Assembly: GCA_913777615.1 (NCBI GenBank)
Contig: CAJYTK010000013.1
Coordinates: 405,727 to 469,726 of the forward strand
Length of the DNA: 64,000 nt
Origin: an uncultured Agrobacterium sp.
GTDB lineage: Bacteria > Pseudomonadota > Alphaproteobacteria > Rhizobiales > Rhizobiaceae
Reading direction: 5' to 3'
Part shown: positions 17,096 through 26,678 of the stretch, in pieces
Position numbering within the stretch: position 1 is the first letter of the stretch
Layout: each line of letters opens with the position of its first letter
Notes under the pieces: model-generated
What the model saw: only the letters and a program-made list of their open reading frames with translations
What the model was told of the DNA's origin: nothing
The model's database searches: none
Position numbers and translations under genes: made by a program

Positions 17096-18826
17096 ATGCA
17101 CGACAAGCGGCCTTCAAATTTTCAGATCTGGAAGAACAAGTCCGGCAATATAGCAATCACGGCAGGGCTGACGGCGCCCCTCTTTGTCGGCATCCTGGCG
17201 CTCGGGGTCGATTACGGAGCGCTTACCCTTCAGAAAAGAGAGTTGCAGCAAACGGCAGACCTCGCTGCCATCTCGGCGGCCGCCGCGGTCAACCCAGATC
17301 AAGCGGTTTTGCAGTACTTCAAACTCAACGGCAAAAAGATCGGTATCAAAACGGAAAACGGCCTGCTGACCGATACCGGCTTTGTTTCAGCTGATATCGA
17401 GGGAGAATTGGCCGGTGTCGATGGTTATGCGACCGTCACCAAAGGCCGCTATGTGCCAGATTCCACTGTCGACGTGGGGCAACGCTTCGTCGCGGACGCC
17501 AGCCCTACGAACGCAGTGAAAGTCGAAATCGTCGAAAAGGGCCAAATCTATTTCGCATCCAGCTTCACCACTGCGCCGAAGATTTCGGCAGTGGGCACGG
17601 CGGCGGCGTCGCGTGTCGCAGCTTTTTCCGTCGGCTCCCGGCTGCTCTCGCTCAATGAGGGCCTGTTGAACGCAGTTCTGAGTGGACTTCTGGGTTCTTC
17701 AGTCAACCTTAAACTCATGGATTATCAGGCCCTTGTCAGTGCCGACATCAATCTCTTGAAGACGATTGACATCCTGGCGATTGACCTTGGATTACAGGCG
17801 GGCACGTATCGTGATCTGCTTACCAAAGATATCACTCTCAGTCAGTTCCTTAACGCGCTTGGGCGAACGGGAGGGTTGCAGCCCTCGCTCGTGGCGACCA
17901 TCAAGAGTTTGGAGCGCGCTGCCAACAAAACCAGTATCAGCCTCCCGCTGGAAAAGATCGTCAATCTGGGTCCGTTTCTAGGCAATATGGTCGGAAGCAG
18001 CGAAAATCTTAAGGTCACCGCAAAGCTGTTCGATCTGGTCTCAGCCGCGGCGATCGCCGCCAATGGCAATCAGCAGATTGCCATCAATGCGGGCGCGTCG
18101 GTACCCGGACTGGCCGCTACGAAATTGACCATCGCCATCGGTGAACCTCCCGTCAGCGCGCCGCCTCTGGCTGTCGGGTCAACGGGAACCGTCGTTCGCA
18201 CGGCGCAGACGCGTCTGGCCATAGAGACCTCTGTCACCGGGTTGAAAGCATTGCTCGGCCTGCAGATCAACCTCCCTCTCTATGTGGAGGTGGCCAATGC
18301 CGAAGCAAAGCTTGCGGATATCAGATGCATGACCCCGGGCGACGGTGCCGTCGATATCGACGTCGTTCCGGGGCTGGCGGAAATCGCACTCGGAAATGTC
18401 GACACCAGCGCCTTCAATAATTTCGGACGAACTCCACGCGTGACCAAGGCTTCGATCCTCGATTCCGCAGTCGTCAGGATCAACGGCATGGCACAGATTA
18501 ATAGTGGCAATCTGACGAAGAGTAGATTGACCTTCTATCAAGCCGACATCCAGCAGGCCAGGATTAAGCAGGTTTCCACCAAAGACGTGACCACCTCTCT
18601 TGTTGCTTCGCTTCTGAAGAAACTCGATGTCGATATCAACGTGCTTTTCCTTACGATCGGCTCGCCCGCGATCATTCAATCAGCGCTGGCCGATACGTTG
18701 AGCGCCGCCACCAAACCGATCGACGAGTTGTTATATAACACATTGCTCGTGATGGGCGTGAAGATCGGTGAAGCGGATGTGCGGGTGACCGATCTTCGCT
18801 GCATGCAGCCCGTGCTGGTACAATGA
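17096..18826 (+). CDS. TadG-like pilus-assembly/Flp-associated protein
   Basis: A 576-residue protein. Residues 8-50 hold the TadG N-terminal element (NKSGNIAITAGLTAPLFVGILALGVDYG) with one membrane helix, followed by a long periplasmic region. No von Willebrand A domain is obvious. Two similar short motifs, D-I-R-C-M-T-P (C411) and D-L-R-C-M-Q-P (C569), occur far apart and may form a disulfide. The start ATG at 17096 is set by CGGAGGGG and by its 1-nt distance from the tadE-like stop. The function is inferred only from the family. Confidence 0.82.
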   Translation: MHDKRPSNFQIWKNKSGNIAITAGLTAPLFVGILALGVDYGALTLQKRELQQTADLAAISAAAAVNPDQAVLQYFKLNGKKIGIKTENGLLTDTGFVSADIEGELAGVDGYATVTKGRYVPDSTVDVGQRFVADASPTNAVKVEIVEKGQIYFASSFTTAPKISAVGTAAASRVAAFSVGSRLLSLNEGLLNAVLSGLLGSSVNLKLMDYQALVSADINLLKTIDILAIDLGLQAGTYRDLLTKDITLSQFLNALGRTGGLQPSLVATIKSLERAANKTSISLPLEKIVNLGPFLGNMVGSSENLKVTAKLFDLVSAAAIAANGNQQIAINAGASVPGLAATKLTIAIGEPPVSAPPLAVGSTGTVVRTAQTRLAIETSVTGLKALLGLQINLPLYVEVANAEAKLADIRCMTPGDGAVDIDVVPGLAEIALGNVDTSAFNNFGRTPRVTKASILDSAVVRINGMAQINSGNLTKSRLTFYQADIQQARIKQVSTKDVTTSLVASLLKKLDVDINVLFLTIGSPAIIQSALADTLSAATKPIDELLYNTLLVMGVKIGEADVRVTDLRCMQPVLVQ

Positions 18827-18835
18827 CGGTGTAAA

Positions 18836-18875
18836 GACAAGAAAGCCGCCGGATCGCTCCGGCGGCTTTCTTGTC
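18836..18875. terminator. Bidirectional terminator between the tadG-like gene and DAHP synthase
   Basis: A perfect 18-bp inverted repeat with a TCGC loop (arms begin GACAAGAAAGCCGCCGGA). A-rich and T-rich ends on each strand let it serve both convergent genes. Confidence 0.85.
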
Positions 18876-18889
18876 TAATGGCTGAACCC

Positions 18890-20266
18890 TCACGCGTTGG
18901 CAACAGCCAGACGCTTTTCATCGCGACCGCTCTTCATGCGCTCGGATAGAAGGAATGCCAGTTCCAACGCCTGGTCGGCATTCAGACGCGGGTCGCAATG
19001 CGTGTGATAGCGGTCGGACAGTGAGTCTGCCGTTACGGCACGCGCACCGCCGGTGCATTCGGTAACGTCCTTACCGGTCATCTCGATATGGATGCCGCCT
19101 GGATGCGTGCCCTCTGCACGGTGGATCTGGAAGAAGCTTTCCACTTCCGACAGAATGCGCTCGAATGGACGCGTCTTGTAGTGGTTGAGCGTGATTGTGT
19201 TGCCATGCATCGGATCGCAGGACCAGATGACCTTACGGCCTTCCTTCTCGACAGCCCGGATTAGCTTTGGCAGGTGGTCGGCAACCTTGTCGTGACCGAA
19301 ACGGCAAATCAACGTCAGGCGACCTGCTTCGTTGGCGGGGTTCAGCGCGTCGATCAGCTGGATCAAATTGTCCGGCTGGAGCGACGGGCCGCACTTCAAA
19401 CCGATCGGGTTCTTGATGCCGCGGAAATATTCCACATGCGCGTGGTCAAGCTGGCGTGTGCGGTCGCCGATCCACAGCATGTGGCCGGAGGTTGCATACC
19501 AATCGCCGGAGGTGGAATCGACGCGAGTCAGGGCCTCTTCATAACCCAGAAGCAACGCTTCGTGGCTGGTGAAGAAATCCGTTTCGCGAAGGCTTGGGTT
19601 GTTCTCGGCGCTAATGCCGATCGCCTTCATGAAGTCCATGGTTTCGGAGATACGACCGGCAAGCTTGCGATAACGATCCGCCTGCGGGGAATCCTTGACG
19701 AAGCCGAGCATCCACTGATGCACGTTTTCCAGGTTGGCGTAACCACCCATGGCGAAGGCGCGAAGCAGGTTCAGCGTTGCAGCCGACTGACGATAAGCAT
19801 CCAGCTGGCGCTCCGGGTTGGGAATGCGCGAGGCTTCGTTGAACTCGATACCGTTGATGATGTCACCACGGTAGGACGGCAGCTCGACGCCATTCTGCGC
19901 CTCGATATTGGACGAACGCGGCTTGGCGAACTGACCGGCGATACGGCCAACCTTGACCACGGGCAGTTGCGCGCCATAGGTCAGAACCACGGCCATCTGG
20001 AGGAAGGCGCGGAAGAAGTCGCGAATATTGTCGGCGCCATGCTCCAGGAAGCTTTCGGCGCAGTCGCCTCCCTGCAGAAGAAAGGCCTCGCCTTCGGCGA
20101 CGCTGGCGAGTTGCTTCTTCAGACGGCGCGCCTCACCGGCAAAAACCAGCGGAGGATAGCTCGCAAGCTGGGCTTCCGTCGCTGCAAGCGCAGCAGCGTC
20201 AGGATATTGCGGAACCTGCTGGATGGGCTTTTGTCTCCAGCTACCGGGCGTCCAATTCTGTGCCAT
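18890..20266 (-). CDS. Class II 3-deoxy-7-phosphoheptulonate (DAHP) synthase
   Basis: A 458-residue plant-type (type II) enzyme that joins phosphoenolpyruvate and erythrose 4-phosphate, the first step of the shikimate pathway. Recognisable segments are WTPGSWR at the N-terminus, [11 protein letters not shown] (metal-binding cysteine), [22 protein letters not shown] and [10 protein letters not shown]. The ATG at 20266 is preferred to a GTG three codons earlier because AGGTGAG precedes it well. The gene stands alone on the minus strand and ends at a bidirectional terminator. Confidence 0.95.
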   Translation of the reverse strand: MAQNWTPGSWRQKPIQQVPQYPDAAALAATEAQLASYPPLVFAGEARRLKKQLASVAEGEAFLLQGGDCAESFLEHGADNIRDFFRAFLQMAVVLTYGAQLPVVKVGRIAGQFAKPRSSNIEAQNGVELPSYRGDIINGIEFNEASRIPNPERQLDAYRQSAATLNLLRAFAMGGYANLENVHQWMLGFVKDSPQADRYRKLAGRISETMDFMKAIGISAENNPSLRETDFFTSHEALLLGYEEALTRVDSTSGDWYATSGHMLWIGDRTRQLDHAHVEYFRGIKNPIGLKCGPSLQPDNLIQLIDALNPANEAGRLTLICRFGHDKVADHLPKLIRAVEKEGRKVIWSCDPMHGNTITLNHYKTRPFERILSEVESFFQIHRAEGTHPGGIHIEMTGKDVTECTGGARAVTADSLSDRYHTHCDPRLNADQALELAFLLSERMKSGRDEKRLAVANA

Positions 20267-20356
20267 TCTACTCACCTGTCTCCCCGCCCGAAAAATTGCG
20301 CGGGCGTGCGCACCTTTAAAAATTGAGCGGCTTATAAACCTTTGCAGGGAGCTTGC

Positions 20357-20620
20357 CTAGTCAATTACCGACGCTTTTGGACCTGCGCAAACCCTCTGCG
20401 ATTCTAGATAATCCTTGAATTGAAGCCTGTGTGCTTCACGTCGTTGTTTTCGCAGCCCATCGCGATTGTGCAACCGCTGCGCTACGCGCCAAAGAAACAA
20501 GCCGAAATGGTCGAGACCGGTCGATGGCCATGTCTCCCATCGGTGACCATCGACACTCTTCCTCTCCTTGACTTGATTACGCGTCATCCTCTCCATTGCA
20601 AACATCGTTTCCGGCAACAT
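20357..20620 (-). CDS. Possible small basic protein divergent from the LysR-type gene
   Basis: An 87-residue frame beginning at an ATG preceded by AGGAGAAAGATC, a strong Shine-Dalgarno. The sequence is rich in Arg, Lys, Trp and His (for example GLFLWRVAQRLHNRDGLRKQ). It faintly resembles DUF1127 mini-proteins in its central W-x2-A-x-R pattern, but I do not claim membership. It is divergent from the LysR-type regulator at 20766 (145 bp between starts), the usual arrangement of such a regulator and its target. There is no recognisable domain, and it could still be spurious. Confidence 0.4.
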   Translation of the reverse strand: MLPETMFAMERMTRNQVKERKSVDGHRWETWPSTGLDHFGLFLWRVAQRLHNRDGLRKQRREAHRLQFKDYLESQRVCAGPKASVID

Positions 20621-20765
20621 GATCTTTCTCCTGTGTTCCCGACAGGAGGTAAGGCAGAGGCTGCGACGGGCGTAGATGCAGGAATGAAAGGCGCGTTTCA
20701 CCGGCAAACGATGCAAAGCCAGATGGATCCGGATATAAATGCCCCTATCAGCCGGAGAGCCTTCC

Positions 20766-21674
20766 ATGACAGATGTAAACTGGGACGATCTGAAACTCTT
20801 CCATATCGTTGCGTCCGAGGGTGGTCTTGCAGGCGCGGCAAGCCTGACCGGCATCAGCGCGCCGACGATCGGCCGAAAGATGCTCTTTCTCGAACGGACG
20901 ATGGGACGCACGCTCTTTATCCGCAGCCAGCAGGGCTACAAGCTGGCGCCCGACGGGGTGATCCTGTTTGAACGCGTTCAACATATGAGGCGGACGGCAG
21001 CAGATATCAGCCAGTGGCACGGCGACGCCTTCTCACTGCCCATCGTTTCGATTTCCTCCAACATCTGGCTGATGGGTTTCATTGCCGAAAACACGAGCGC
21101 CATTCGCGGACCGGACGATGCCTTTCGACTTTGCTGCAAGCACTTCGGCCCCGAAGACGATCTGACCTACCGACGCGGAATGATCGGGGTCTTTGACGCA
21201 TCCCCACAGCATGGCAATTTCGCAGTGCGCAAATCCGTTACGGTCAATTACTGCGCCTACCGGTCTGAGGGACTGACAACGGCCGCATCCGCCCCCTGGA
21301 TTTCAATCGGCACGGAAGTCGCGGCGTCGGATGCGGAGAAGTGGGTCTTTCGCAATCGGGAGCAGATGATCCACACATGGACAAATGCGCCAGCGCTCTT
21401 GCCGCGCCTGATCCAGAGCGGGGCCGGCAAGGGCGTGTTGCCCGCCTATATCGGCGACACTTTGCCAGGCGTGGTGCGAGACGGTGAGATCATTGAGGAT
21501 CTCGCTCACAACCTGTGGATCACCGTCAACGACGATGATCGACACACAGCGGAAATGCGGGTTGCCATCGATCGGCTCGCTGCGCTGTTGAAGCGCAACG
21601 AGCGACTATTCGAAGGCATACAAGCCGAGCCTGTCGAACAGCAGAGCCCGGTTATACTCTTTCCCCGTTCTTGA
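20766..21674 (+). CDS. LysR-type transcriptional regulator
   Basis: A 302-residue protein. The N-terminal helix-turn-helix reads NWDDLKLFHIVASEGGLAGAASLTGISAPTIGRKMLFLERTMGRTLF, the typical LysR DNA-binding domain with a slightly unusual IGRKM recognition helix. The remaining effector domain is poorly conserved and Trp-rich. The ATG at 20766 has GGAGAG upstream. The last 23 bp overlap the end of gor on the other strand. The regulon is unknown. The divergent small ORF and the flanking intergenic region are the first candidates. Confidence 0.85.
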   Translation: MTDVNWDDLKLFHIVASEGGLAGAASLTGISAPTIGRKMLFLERTMGRTLFIRSQQGYKLAPDGVILFERVQHMRRTAADISQWHGDAFSLPIVSISSNIWLMGFIAENTSAIRGPDDAFRLCCKHFGPEDDLTYRRGMIGVFDASPQHGNFAVRKSVTVNYCAYRSEGLTTAASAPWISIGTEVAASDAEKWVFRNREQMIHTWTNAPALLPRLIQSGAGKGVLPAYIGDTLPGVVRDGEIIEDLAHNLWITVNDDDRHTAEMRVAIDRLAALLKRNERLFEGIQAEPVEQQSPVILFPRS

Positions 21675-23040
21675 TGCGGTAGCTTGGCGAATACATCGTC
21701 ACCAGTTCCTCCGCAGCCGTCGGGTGCACGGCCATGGTGGCGTCGAAGTCGTCCTTGGTGCAACCGGCCTTCAGTGTAATGCCGAGAAGCTGCGCCATCT
21801 CACCGGCCTCATGCCCCAGAATATGTGCGCCGACGACCTTTCGATCGGCAGCGTTCACAAGAAGCTTCATGATCGTCTTTTCCTGACGACCGGAAAGCGT
21901 TGCCTTCATCGGGCGGAATTGCGCGCGGTACACCTCTACCTCTTCGAACTTCGAAGCCGCCTGCTCTTCCGAAAGCCCGACCGTGCCGATTTCGGGCTGG
22001 GAGAAGACGGCAGTCGCAATCAGATGATGATCGGGCTTTGTCGGGTTGTTCTTGAATTCCGTCTCGATGAAGCACATCGCCTCATGAATGGCGACGGGCG
22101 TCAGCTGTACCCGATCGGTGACGTCGCCAAGCGCATAGATATGCGGGACAGTGGTGCGCGAATAGTCATCGACAATGATCGCGCCCTTCTCATTGATCTC
22201 GACTCCTGCCTTTTCAAGCCCGAGCCCCTTGGTGTTGGGATCGCGACCAAGCGCCAGCATGACGAGACCAACATGGACCGACGCGCCCTGCTTGGTGCGG
22301 GCCACGAAGCCGCCCGCCCCGTCCTTGCTCACGTCCTGGATCACGTCTTCGAGGATGATGCGGATGCCCTTGGCTTCCATCGCTTCATGCAGGCCCTTGC
22401 GCATGTCGCCGTCGAAGCCGTTCAGAATTTCCTTGCCGCGATAGATCAGCGTCGTCTCGACGCCAAGGCCATGGAAGATATTGGCGAATTCAACGGCGAT
22501 GTAACCGCCGCCGGCAATCAGGATGGATTTCGGCAGCTCTTCCAGATGAAACGCTTCGTTGGAGGAAATTGTCAGTTCATGGCCTGGCAAGGATGTGTGA
22601 GCATTTGGCGTGCCGCCGACGGCAATGACGATGCGCTCTGCCGTCACCGTCTGTCCGGTGCTGAGAAGCTTTATAGTGTGTGCATCGACAAGCTCTGCAC
22701 GGCTATCGAAGATCTCGGCCTTGGCGTTTTCCAGACCCTTGCGGTAAAGACCCTCAAGGCGCTCGATTTCCTTGTCCTTGGCAGCAATCAGCTTTTTCCA
22801 GTCGAAGGTGCTCTCTCCGACAGTCCAGCCAAAACCCGCGGCATCCTCGAAATGCTCCGGATATTGGGAGGCGTACACAAAAAGCTTCTTCGGAACGCAG
22901 CCTCTGATGACACAGGTGCCGCCGTACCGATATTCTTCAGCGATGCCGACCCGTTTCCCGAGCGATGCAGCGACCCGGGCACTACGCACGCCACCCGATC
23001 CGCCGCCGATAACAAAAAGATCATAGTCGTAGGATGTCAT
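21652..23040 (-). CDS. gor: Glutathione-disulfide reductase
   Basis: A 462-residue FAD-dependent disulfide reductase that keeps glutathione reduced with NADPH. The FAD-binding motif GGGSGGVRSA is followed by the redox-active pair C43 and C48 in GGTCVIRGCVPKK. An NAD(P)H-binding motif (AGGGYIAVEFANIFHGLG) lies mid-protein. The C-terminal His-Glu dyad is in VHPTAAEE. Of two adjacent ATGs, the second (23040) is better spaced from AGAGG. Its stop lies inside the 3' end of the convergent LysR gene. Confidence 0.95.
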   Translation of the reverse strand: MTSYDYDLFVIGGGSGGVRSARVAASLGKRVGIAEEYRYGGTCVIRGCVPKKLFVYASQYPEHFEDAAGFGWTVGESTFDWKKLIAAKDKEIERLEGLYRKGLENAKAEIFDSRAELVDAHTIKLLSTGQTVTAERIVIAVGGTPNAHTSLPGHELTISSNEAFHLEELPKSILIAGGGYIAVEFANIFHGLGVETTLIYRGKEILNGFDGDMRKGLHEAMEAKGIRIILEDVIQDVSKDGAGGFVARTKQGASVHVGLVMLALGRDPNTKGLGLEKAGVEINEKGAIIVDDYSRTTVPHIYALGDVTDRVQLTPVAIHEAMCFIETEFKNNPTKPDHHLIATAVFSQPEIGTVGLSEEQAASKFEEVEVYRAQFRPMKATLSGRQEKTIMKLLVNAADRKVVGAHILGHEAGEMAQLLGITLKAGCTKDDFDATMAVHPTAAEELVTMYSPSYRIKNGERV

Positions 23041-23202
23041 CATAAACCTCTGTCGTCAGCCGGAGCGCGCAACGACGGGAGGAAGAACATACCAGCCGCA
23101 GTCGAGCAAAATCAGTGCGTTAAGCGAAATTACGCATCCAGAGATACGCAGTGCCAAGGCATCATATGGATGATCATATAGGTGTTAGACGCGGAAAAAG
23201 AA

Positions 23203-23233
23203 AAGCCCGGAATCTCTTCCGGGCTTTGAAAAA
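23203..23233 (-). terminator. Terminator downstream of the rpiA-DUF2059 unit
   Basis: AAGCCCGGAA/TTCCGGGCTT with a TCTC loop at 23203-23226. On the minus strand it is followed by TTCTTTTTC. It separates the DUF2059 gene from gor. Confidence 0.8.
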
Positions 23234-23254
23234 TACTGAATGATCACCGACCGA

Positions 23255-23854
23255 TCATGGCTTCGGCGCAGGAGCAGCAGCGGGAGCCGGAGCTGTGGCG
23301 CCTGGAGCGCCGCCGACATTGGCTTCGTTAGCAGGAAGCGGCTGAAGGTCTGCACCGGCGACCTTTTGAAGTTCGGACATGCTGGCCGAGTTCAGGTCAC
23401 GGTTGATGCCAGCCGCCCAGATGTCGGCAGCCTTCATCAGTTCACGCGTGGCGATCGGACCGTCCTTCAGAAGCTTCTTACCGGCTTCGCTACCATAGAA
23501 GGCAGAGATGGCCTTCAACTCGTCGATCGAGAAGGCGCGTGCGTAGGTGAGTGCTGCTTCTTTTTCCAGGTCGGCACGACGAGGAGCCAGTTCAAGCGCC
23601 TTCGCGTCAACGGTTGCGGTGATCTGATCCTGGACATTCGGGGACGCCTGGATCAGCTCAGACTTCAGGCGCTCGGCAAGACCCGGCAGAATGTTATCAA
23701 AGCGATCCGTCACGCCGAGTGCGGTGATAGCCTGCTTTGCAGCGGCGATATGCTCTGCAGAAATTTCCTGCGCGCGCACGGCAGTGCCGAACACAAGCCC
23801 AGAAATAAGGATCGAAGCAGCGGCAGCTTTGCCCAGTCCCGCTAGTTTACCCAT
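23255..23854 (-). CDS. DUF2059 exported protein
   Basis: A 199-residue protein with a signal peptide (AAAASILISGLVFGTAVRA-Q) and a helical DUF2059 domain (about 35-160), which contains the conserved Y-A-x-x-F-S-x-x-E-L and F-Y-x-S-x-x-G-K-K elements. The C-terminal tail is rich in Ala and Pro. It is probably periplasmic and its function is unknown. It follows rpiA after 17 nt, so the two are likely co-transcribed. The ATG at 23854 is chosen over an adjacent TTG. Confidence 0.85.
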   Translation of the reverse strand: MGKLAGLGKAAAASILISGLVFGTAVRAQEISAEHIAAAKQAITALGVTDRFDNILPGLAERLKSELIQASPNVQDQITATVDAKALELAPRRADLEKEAALTYARAFSIDELKAISAFYGSEAGKKLLKDGPIATRELMKAADIWAAGINRDLNSASMSELQKVAGADLQPLPANEANVGGAPGATAPAPAAAPAPKP

Positions 23855-23871
23855 CAACTCTCTCGCTCCTG

Positions 23872-24570
23872 TTATACTGTCGCATGCATCACGCGGGCGC
23901 CGTCCGGTCCTGCGATGATGGCAAGCGATGCCAAATTAATGAAAAGTCCGTGCTCGACGACGCCTGGAATCGCATGCAGCTGACGTGCCAGCGCTTCTGC
24001 ATCAGGAATACGGCCAAATGATGCGTCGAAAATAAGATGACCGCCATCGGTCTTGAACGGTCCGTCTTCGGAAGAACGTAGTTTCAGCTCACCGGAAAGC
24101 CCCACTCTGGCCGCCAGTTTTTCGATAGCGATGCGGGTTGCAGCCATACCGAAAGCATTCACCTCGATGGGCAGCGGAAATGCGCCGAGCGTTTCCACGA
24201 CCTTCGTCTGATCCGCAATCACGATCATGCGTGCCGACGCCGCCGCGACAATCTTTTCTCGCAACAGAGCTCCGCCGCCGCCCTTGACCAACCGAAGCGC
24301 ATGATCGACTTCGTCGGCGCCATCGATCGTGAGATCGAGCTCTGGCAGTTCATCCAGGGACTTCAGTGGAACGCCAAGTTCGACGCACAGGCGCGCGGTG
24401 CGCTCCGAGGTGGGAACACCTTGAACCTTAAGACCGTTCGCCACCTTCTCGGCAAGCAGGCGAACGAATTCTTCCGCGGTAGAGCCCGTACCAATGCCCA
24501 GACGCATTCCGTCCTCGACATAGGTCAATGCTGCCTCTGCGGCCTTGATCTTCATTTGGCGGGCATCCAT
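23872..24570 (-). CDS. rpiA: Ribose-5-phosphate isomerase A
   Basis: A 232-residue enzyme interconverting ribose 5-phosphate and ribulose 5-phosphate in the pentose phosphate pathway. Motifs are [22 protein letters not shown] (catalytic Asp) and [11 protein letters not shown]. The start at 24570 ([13 protein letters not shown]) is preferred, as the 11 residues before it are not RpiA-like. It is divergent from gph. The family context (rpiA plus gph) fits central sugar metabolism. Confidence 0.95.
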   Translation of the reverse strand: MDARQMKIKAAEAALTYVEDGMRLGIGTGSTAEEFVRLLAEKVANGLKVQGVPTSERTARLCVELGVPLKSLDELPELDLTIDGADEVDHALRLVKGGGGALLREKIVAAASARMIVIADQTKVVETLGAFPLPIEVNAFGMAATRIAIEKLAARVGLSGELKLRSSEDGPFKTDGGHLIFDASFGRIPDAEALARQLHAIPGVVEHGLFINLASLAIIAGPDGARVMHATV

Positions 24571-24908
24571 GCGCCTGCAACTCCGCTTTATATCATGGGC
24601 CATGCGCCTGTTGATCGCGCTTGTGCCCGTATGGTTTTGTGCAGCGGCGGGCCCGTTAGCAAGGTGCCGGACCGCTGCGACTGCGTGTGTTTACACGGCT
24701 CGAAACTCAAACGAAAGCCCCTTCTGCTGCTTCAAAATGAACCATTCAGTGGTTTCGTTCGAAATGAGATGGTGTGAGCGGGCAGGCAATCGAGGGCGAA
24801 ACCTAAAGCTTTTGCGCACAAGTCCTCAATCCTGTCGAATTGGATTTCGATTTCCGCCCCGATGCGCTAGGTTCGCGCGATATTTGCCCCACAGACGAGG
24901 TTTCCTCT
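24571..24908. other. rpiA-gph intergenic region, no supported gene
   Basis: These 338 bp separate two divergent genes and must hold both promoters. An ATG at 24601 opens a frame with a signal-like start ([17 protein letters not shown]), but it runs through the gph start, is Cys/Arg-rich in a non-protein-like way and lacks a Shine-Dalgarno. I see no RNA gene here. Confidence 0.5.
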
Positions 24909-25598
24909 TTGACTTCACCCCTTGTTATATTCGATCTCGACGGCACGCTCGTCGATACGGCTCCGGACCTGATCGACAGCCTGAACCACACCATTGCTGC
25001 TGCGGGCCTTGCACCCGTCACCTTCAACGATCTGACCCATCTGGTTGGCCAGGGTGTTCGTGTGATGGTCCAACGCGCCTTCGCGCTCAGGAACAAAGAG
25101 TTGCCGGAGGAGGACGTCGAGCCGCTGCACGAGCGCTTCATCGCCCATTACAGAGAGGAGATGCCGGGACAAAGCAAGCCTTATCCCGGCGTTCCAGACG
25201 CACTGGCTCGCCTCGCCGCGGAAGGTTTCAGCCTCGCCGTCTGCACCAACAAGACATCCGTTCTAGCCATCCCGCTGCTGGAAAAACTGGGACTGAAGGA
25301 TCGCTTTTCCACCATTACCTGCGGCGATACGTTTGAATGGCGCAAACCGGATGCCCGCCATATTCTTGGTACGATCGAGAAGGCTGGCTGCGATCCGGCT
25401 CGCAGCGTAATGGTGGGTGACAGTGTCAACGACATTCTGGCGGCCAAGAACGCCAAGATTCCCGCTATCGGCGTGACCTTCGGCTACACCGACGTTCCCA
25501 TGGCAGAGCTTGGGCCGGATGTGACGATAGACAGCTTCGATGCGCTGGATGCAGGGCTTGTGGAGAGGCTTCTGAAATCGCGGGCAAATGCGGCGTGA
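24909..25598 (+). CDS. gph: Phosphoglycolate phosphatase (HAD family)
   Basis: A 229-residue HAD hydrolase. Motif I is FDLDGTLVDTAPD with the nucleophile Asp, motif II CTNKTS, motif III the lysine in RKPDARH, and motif IV MVGDSVND. It would dephosphorylate 2-phosphoglycolate formed during DNA repair or by oxygenase side reactions. There is no ATG. The TTG at 24909 is chosen because GAGG stands 8 nt upstream and the product then begins just before motif I. It ends with a terminator shared region before rpsD. Confidence 0.92.
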   Translation: MTSPLVIFDLDGTLVDTAPDLIDSLNHTIAAAGLAPVTFNDLTHLVGQGVRVMVQRAFALRNKELPEEDVEPLHERFIAHYREEMPGQSKPYPGVPDALARLAAEGFSLAVCTNKTSVLAIPLLEKLGLKDRFSTITCGDTFEWRKPDARHILGTIEKAGCDPARSVMVGDSVNDILAAKNAKIPAIGVTFGYTDVPMAELGPDVTIDSFDALDAGLVERLLKSRANAA

Positions 25599-25709
25599 CG
25601 TAATCGCCTGGAGCATGTCGCGCAAAGTGCAACAGTTTTGCATCCAAGACAGGCGATGAAACAGTCTCTAAGCGAATCTGAAAGATCGAGGCACACGTAA
25701 AATGCCACC

Positions 25710-25738
25710 ATCCCCGGCCTTCTGCCGGGGATTTTTTG
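25710..25738 (+). terminator. Terminator of gph
   Basis: ATCCCCGGC/GCCGGGGAT with a 5-nt loop at 25710-25732, followed by TTTTTTG. Confidence 0.85.
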
Positions 25739-25746
25739 TATCACAC

Positions 25747-25783
25747 GCAAAAAAGCCGGCCACAGGGACCGGCTTTTTTTTGC
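25747..25783 (-). terminator. Terminator of rpsD
   Basis: GCAAAAAAGCCGG pairs with CCGGCTTTTTTTTGC. On the minus strand the stem is followed by a run of T, placed 17 nt after the rpsD stop. Confidence 0.85.
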
Positions 25784-25799
25784 AAAACTTGAACGCGAA

Positions 25800-26417
25800 T
25801 TAACGCGAGTAGAATTCGACGACCAGATGCGGTTCCATGATGACGGCGTAAGGCACGTCAGCAAGAGCCGGTACGCGAGCGAAGGTCGCGGTCATCTTGT
25901 TATGATCGACTTCGATGTAGTCCGGAACGTCGCGTTCTGCGAGCTGAACAGCTTCGAGAACGATTGCGAGCTGCTTGGACTTCTGGCGAACTTCGATAAC
26001 GTCGCCGACCTTGCAACGGTACGAACCGATGTTGACGCGAACGCCGTTAACCGTGACGTGGCCATGGTTTACGAACTGGCGAGCCGCGAAAACGGTCGGT
26101 ACGAACTTGGCGCGGTAGACGATGGCGTCCAGACGCGACTCGAGCAGGCCGATCAGGTTCTCGGAGGTGTCGCCCTTGCGGCGGTTAGCTTCGTCGTAGG
26201 TCGCACGGAACTGCTTTTCGCGCAGTTCGCCGTAGTAACCCTTCAGCTTCTGCTTGGCGCGCAGCTGCGTACCGAAGTCAGACATCTTGCCCTTACGGCG
26301 CTGGCCGTGCTGGCCTGGGCCGTATTCGCGACGGTTGACCGGGGACTTCGGACGGCCCCAGATGTTTTCGCCCATACGGCGGTCAATTTTGTACTTGGAC
26401 GATTCGCGCTTGCTCAT
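25800..26417 (-). CDS. rpsD: 30S ribosomal protein S4
   Basis: A 205-residue primary 16S rRNA-binding protein that nucleates assembly of the small subunit. The S4 RNA-binding domain ([20 protein letters not shown], then [21 protein letters not shown]) is complete, and the N-terminal region is Arg/Lys-rich. The gene is monocistronic, which is usual in alphaproteobacteria, where rpsD is separate from the main ribosomal operon. GGAAA lies just before the ATG. Confidence 0.97.
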   Translation of the reverse strand: MSKRESSKYKIDRRMGENIWGRPKSPVNRREYGPGQHGQRRKGKMSDFGTQLRAKQKLKGYYGELREKQFRATYDEANRRKGDTSENLIGLLESRLDAIVYRAKFVPTVFAARQFVNHGHVTVNGVRVNIGSYRCKVGDVIEVRQKSKQLAIVLEAVQLAERDVPDYIEVDHNKMTATFARVPALADVPYAVIMEPHLVVEFYSR

Positions 26418-26678
26418 CGCATTTCCTTTTCAACAGTTTGCACCGGTCTGTTGCCAAACCGGGTGAAGGAAACACGCCCTCCTCTGAGACCCGATTAGGA
26501 ACCTCTGACAGGCTTCTCACATGCGAGATGGAGAAACCACGGGACATGTCGGTGATATTGACCGCCGAACGTCAGTGACTTACTGCAAGGCAGTCAACGA
26601 AACACACCGGACATTTCTGCCCGGCGTTGATGGGGCTTCTAGGGTCGCTTCATAAAAATGTCAACGACAAAAAATGAA

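Noticed and set aside
21724-23181. A 485-residue plus-strand ORF
   Set aside because: It mirrors gor on the other strand. Gor has complete FAD, disulfide and NADPH motifs, and the ORF resembles nothing.
24545-25336. A 263-residue plus-strand ORF spanning rpiA, the gap and gph
   Set aside because: It crosses the gph start in another frame and turns into an Arg/Pro-rich shadow. The signal-peptide-like start at 24601 has no ribosome site.
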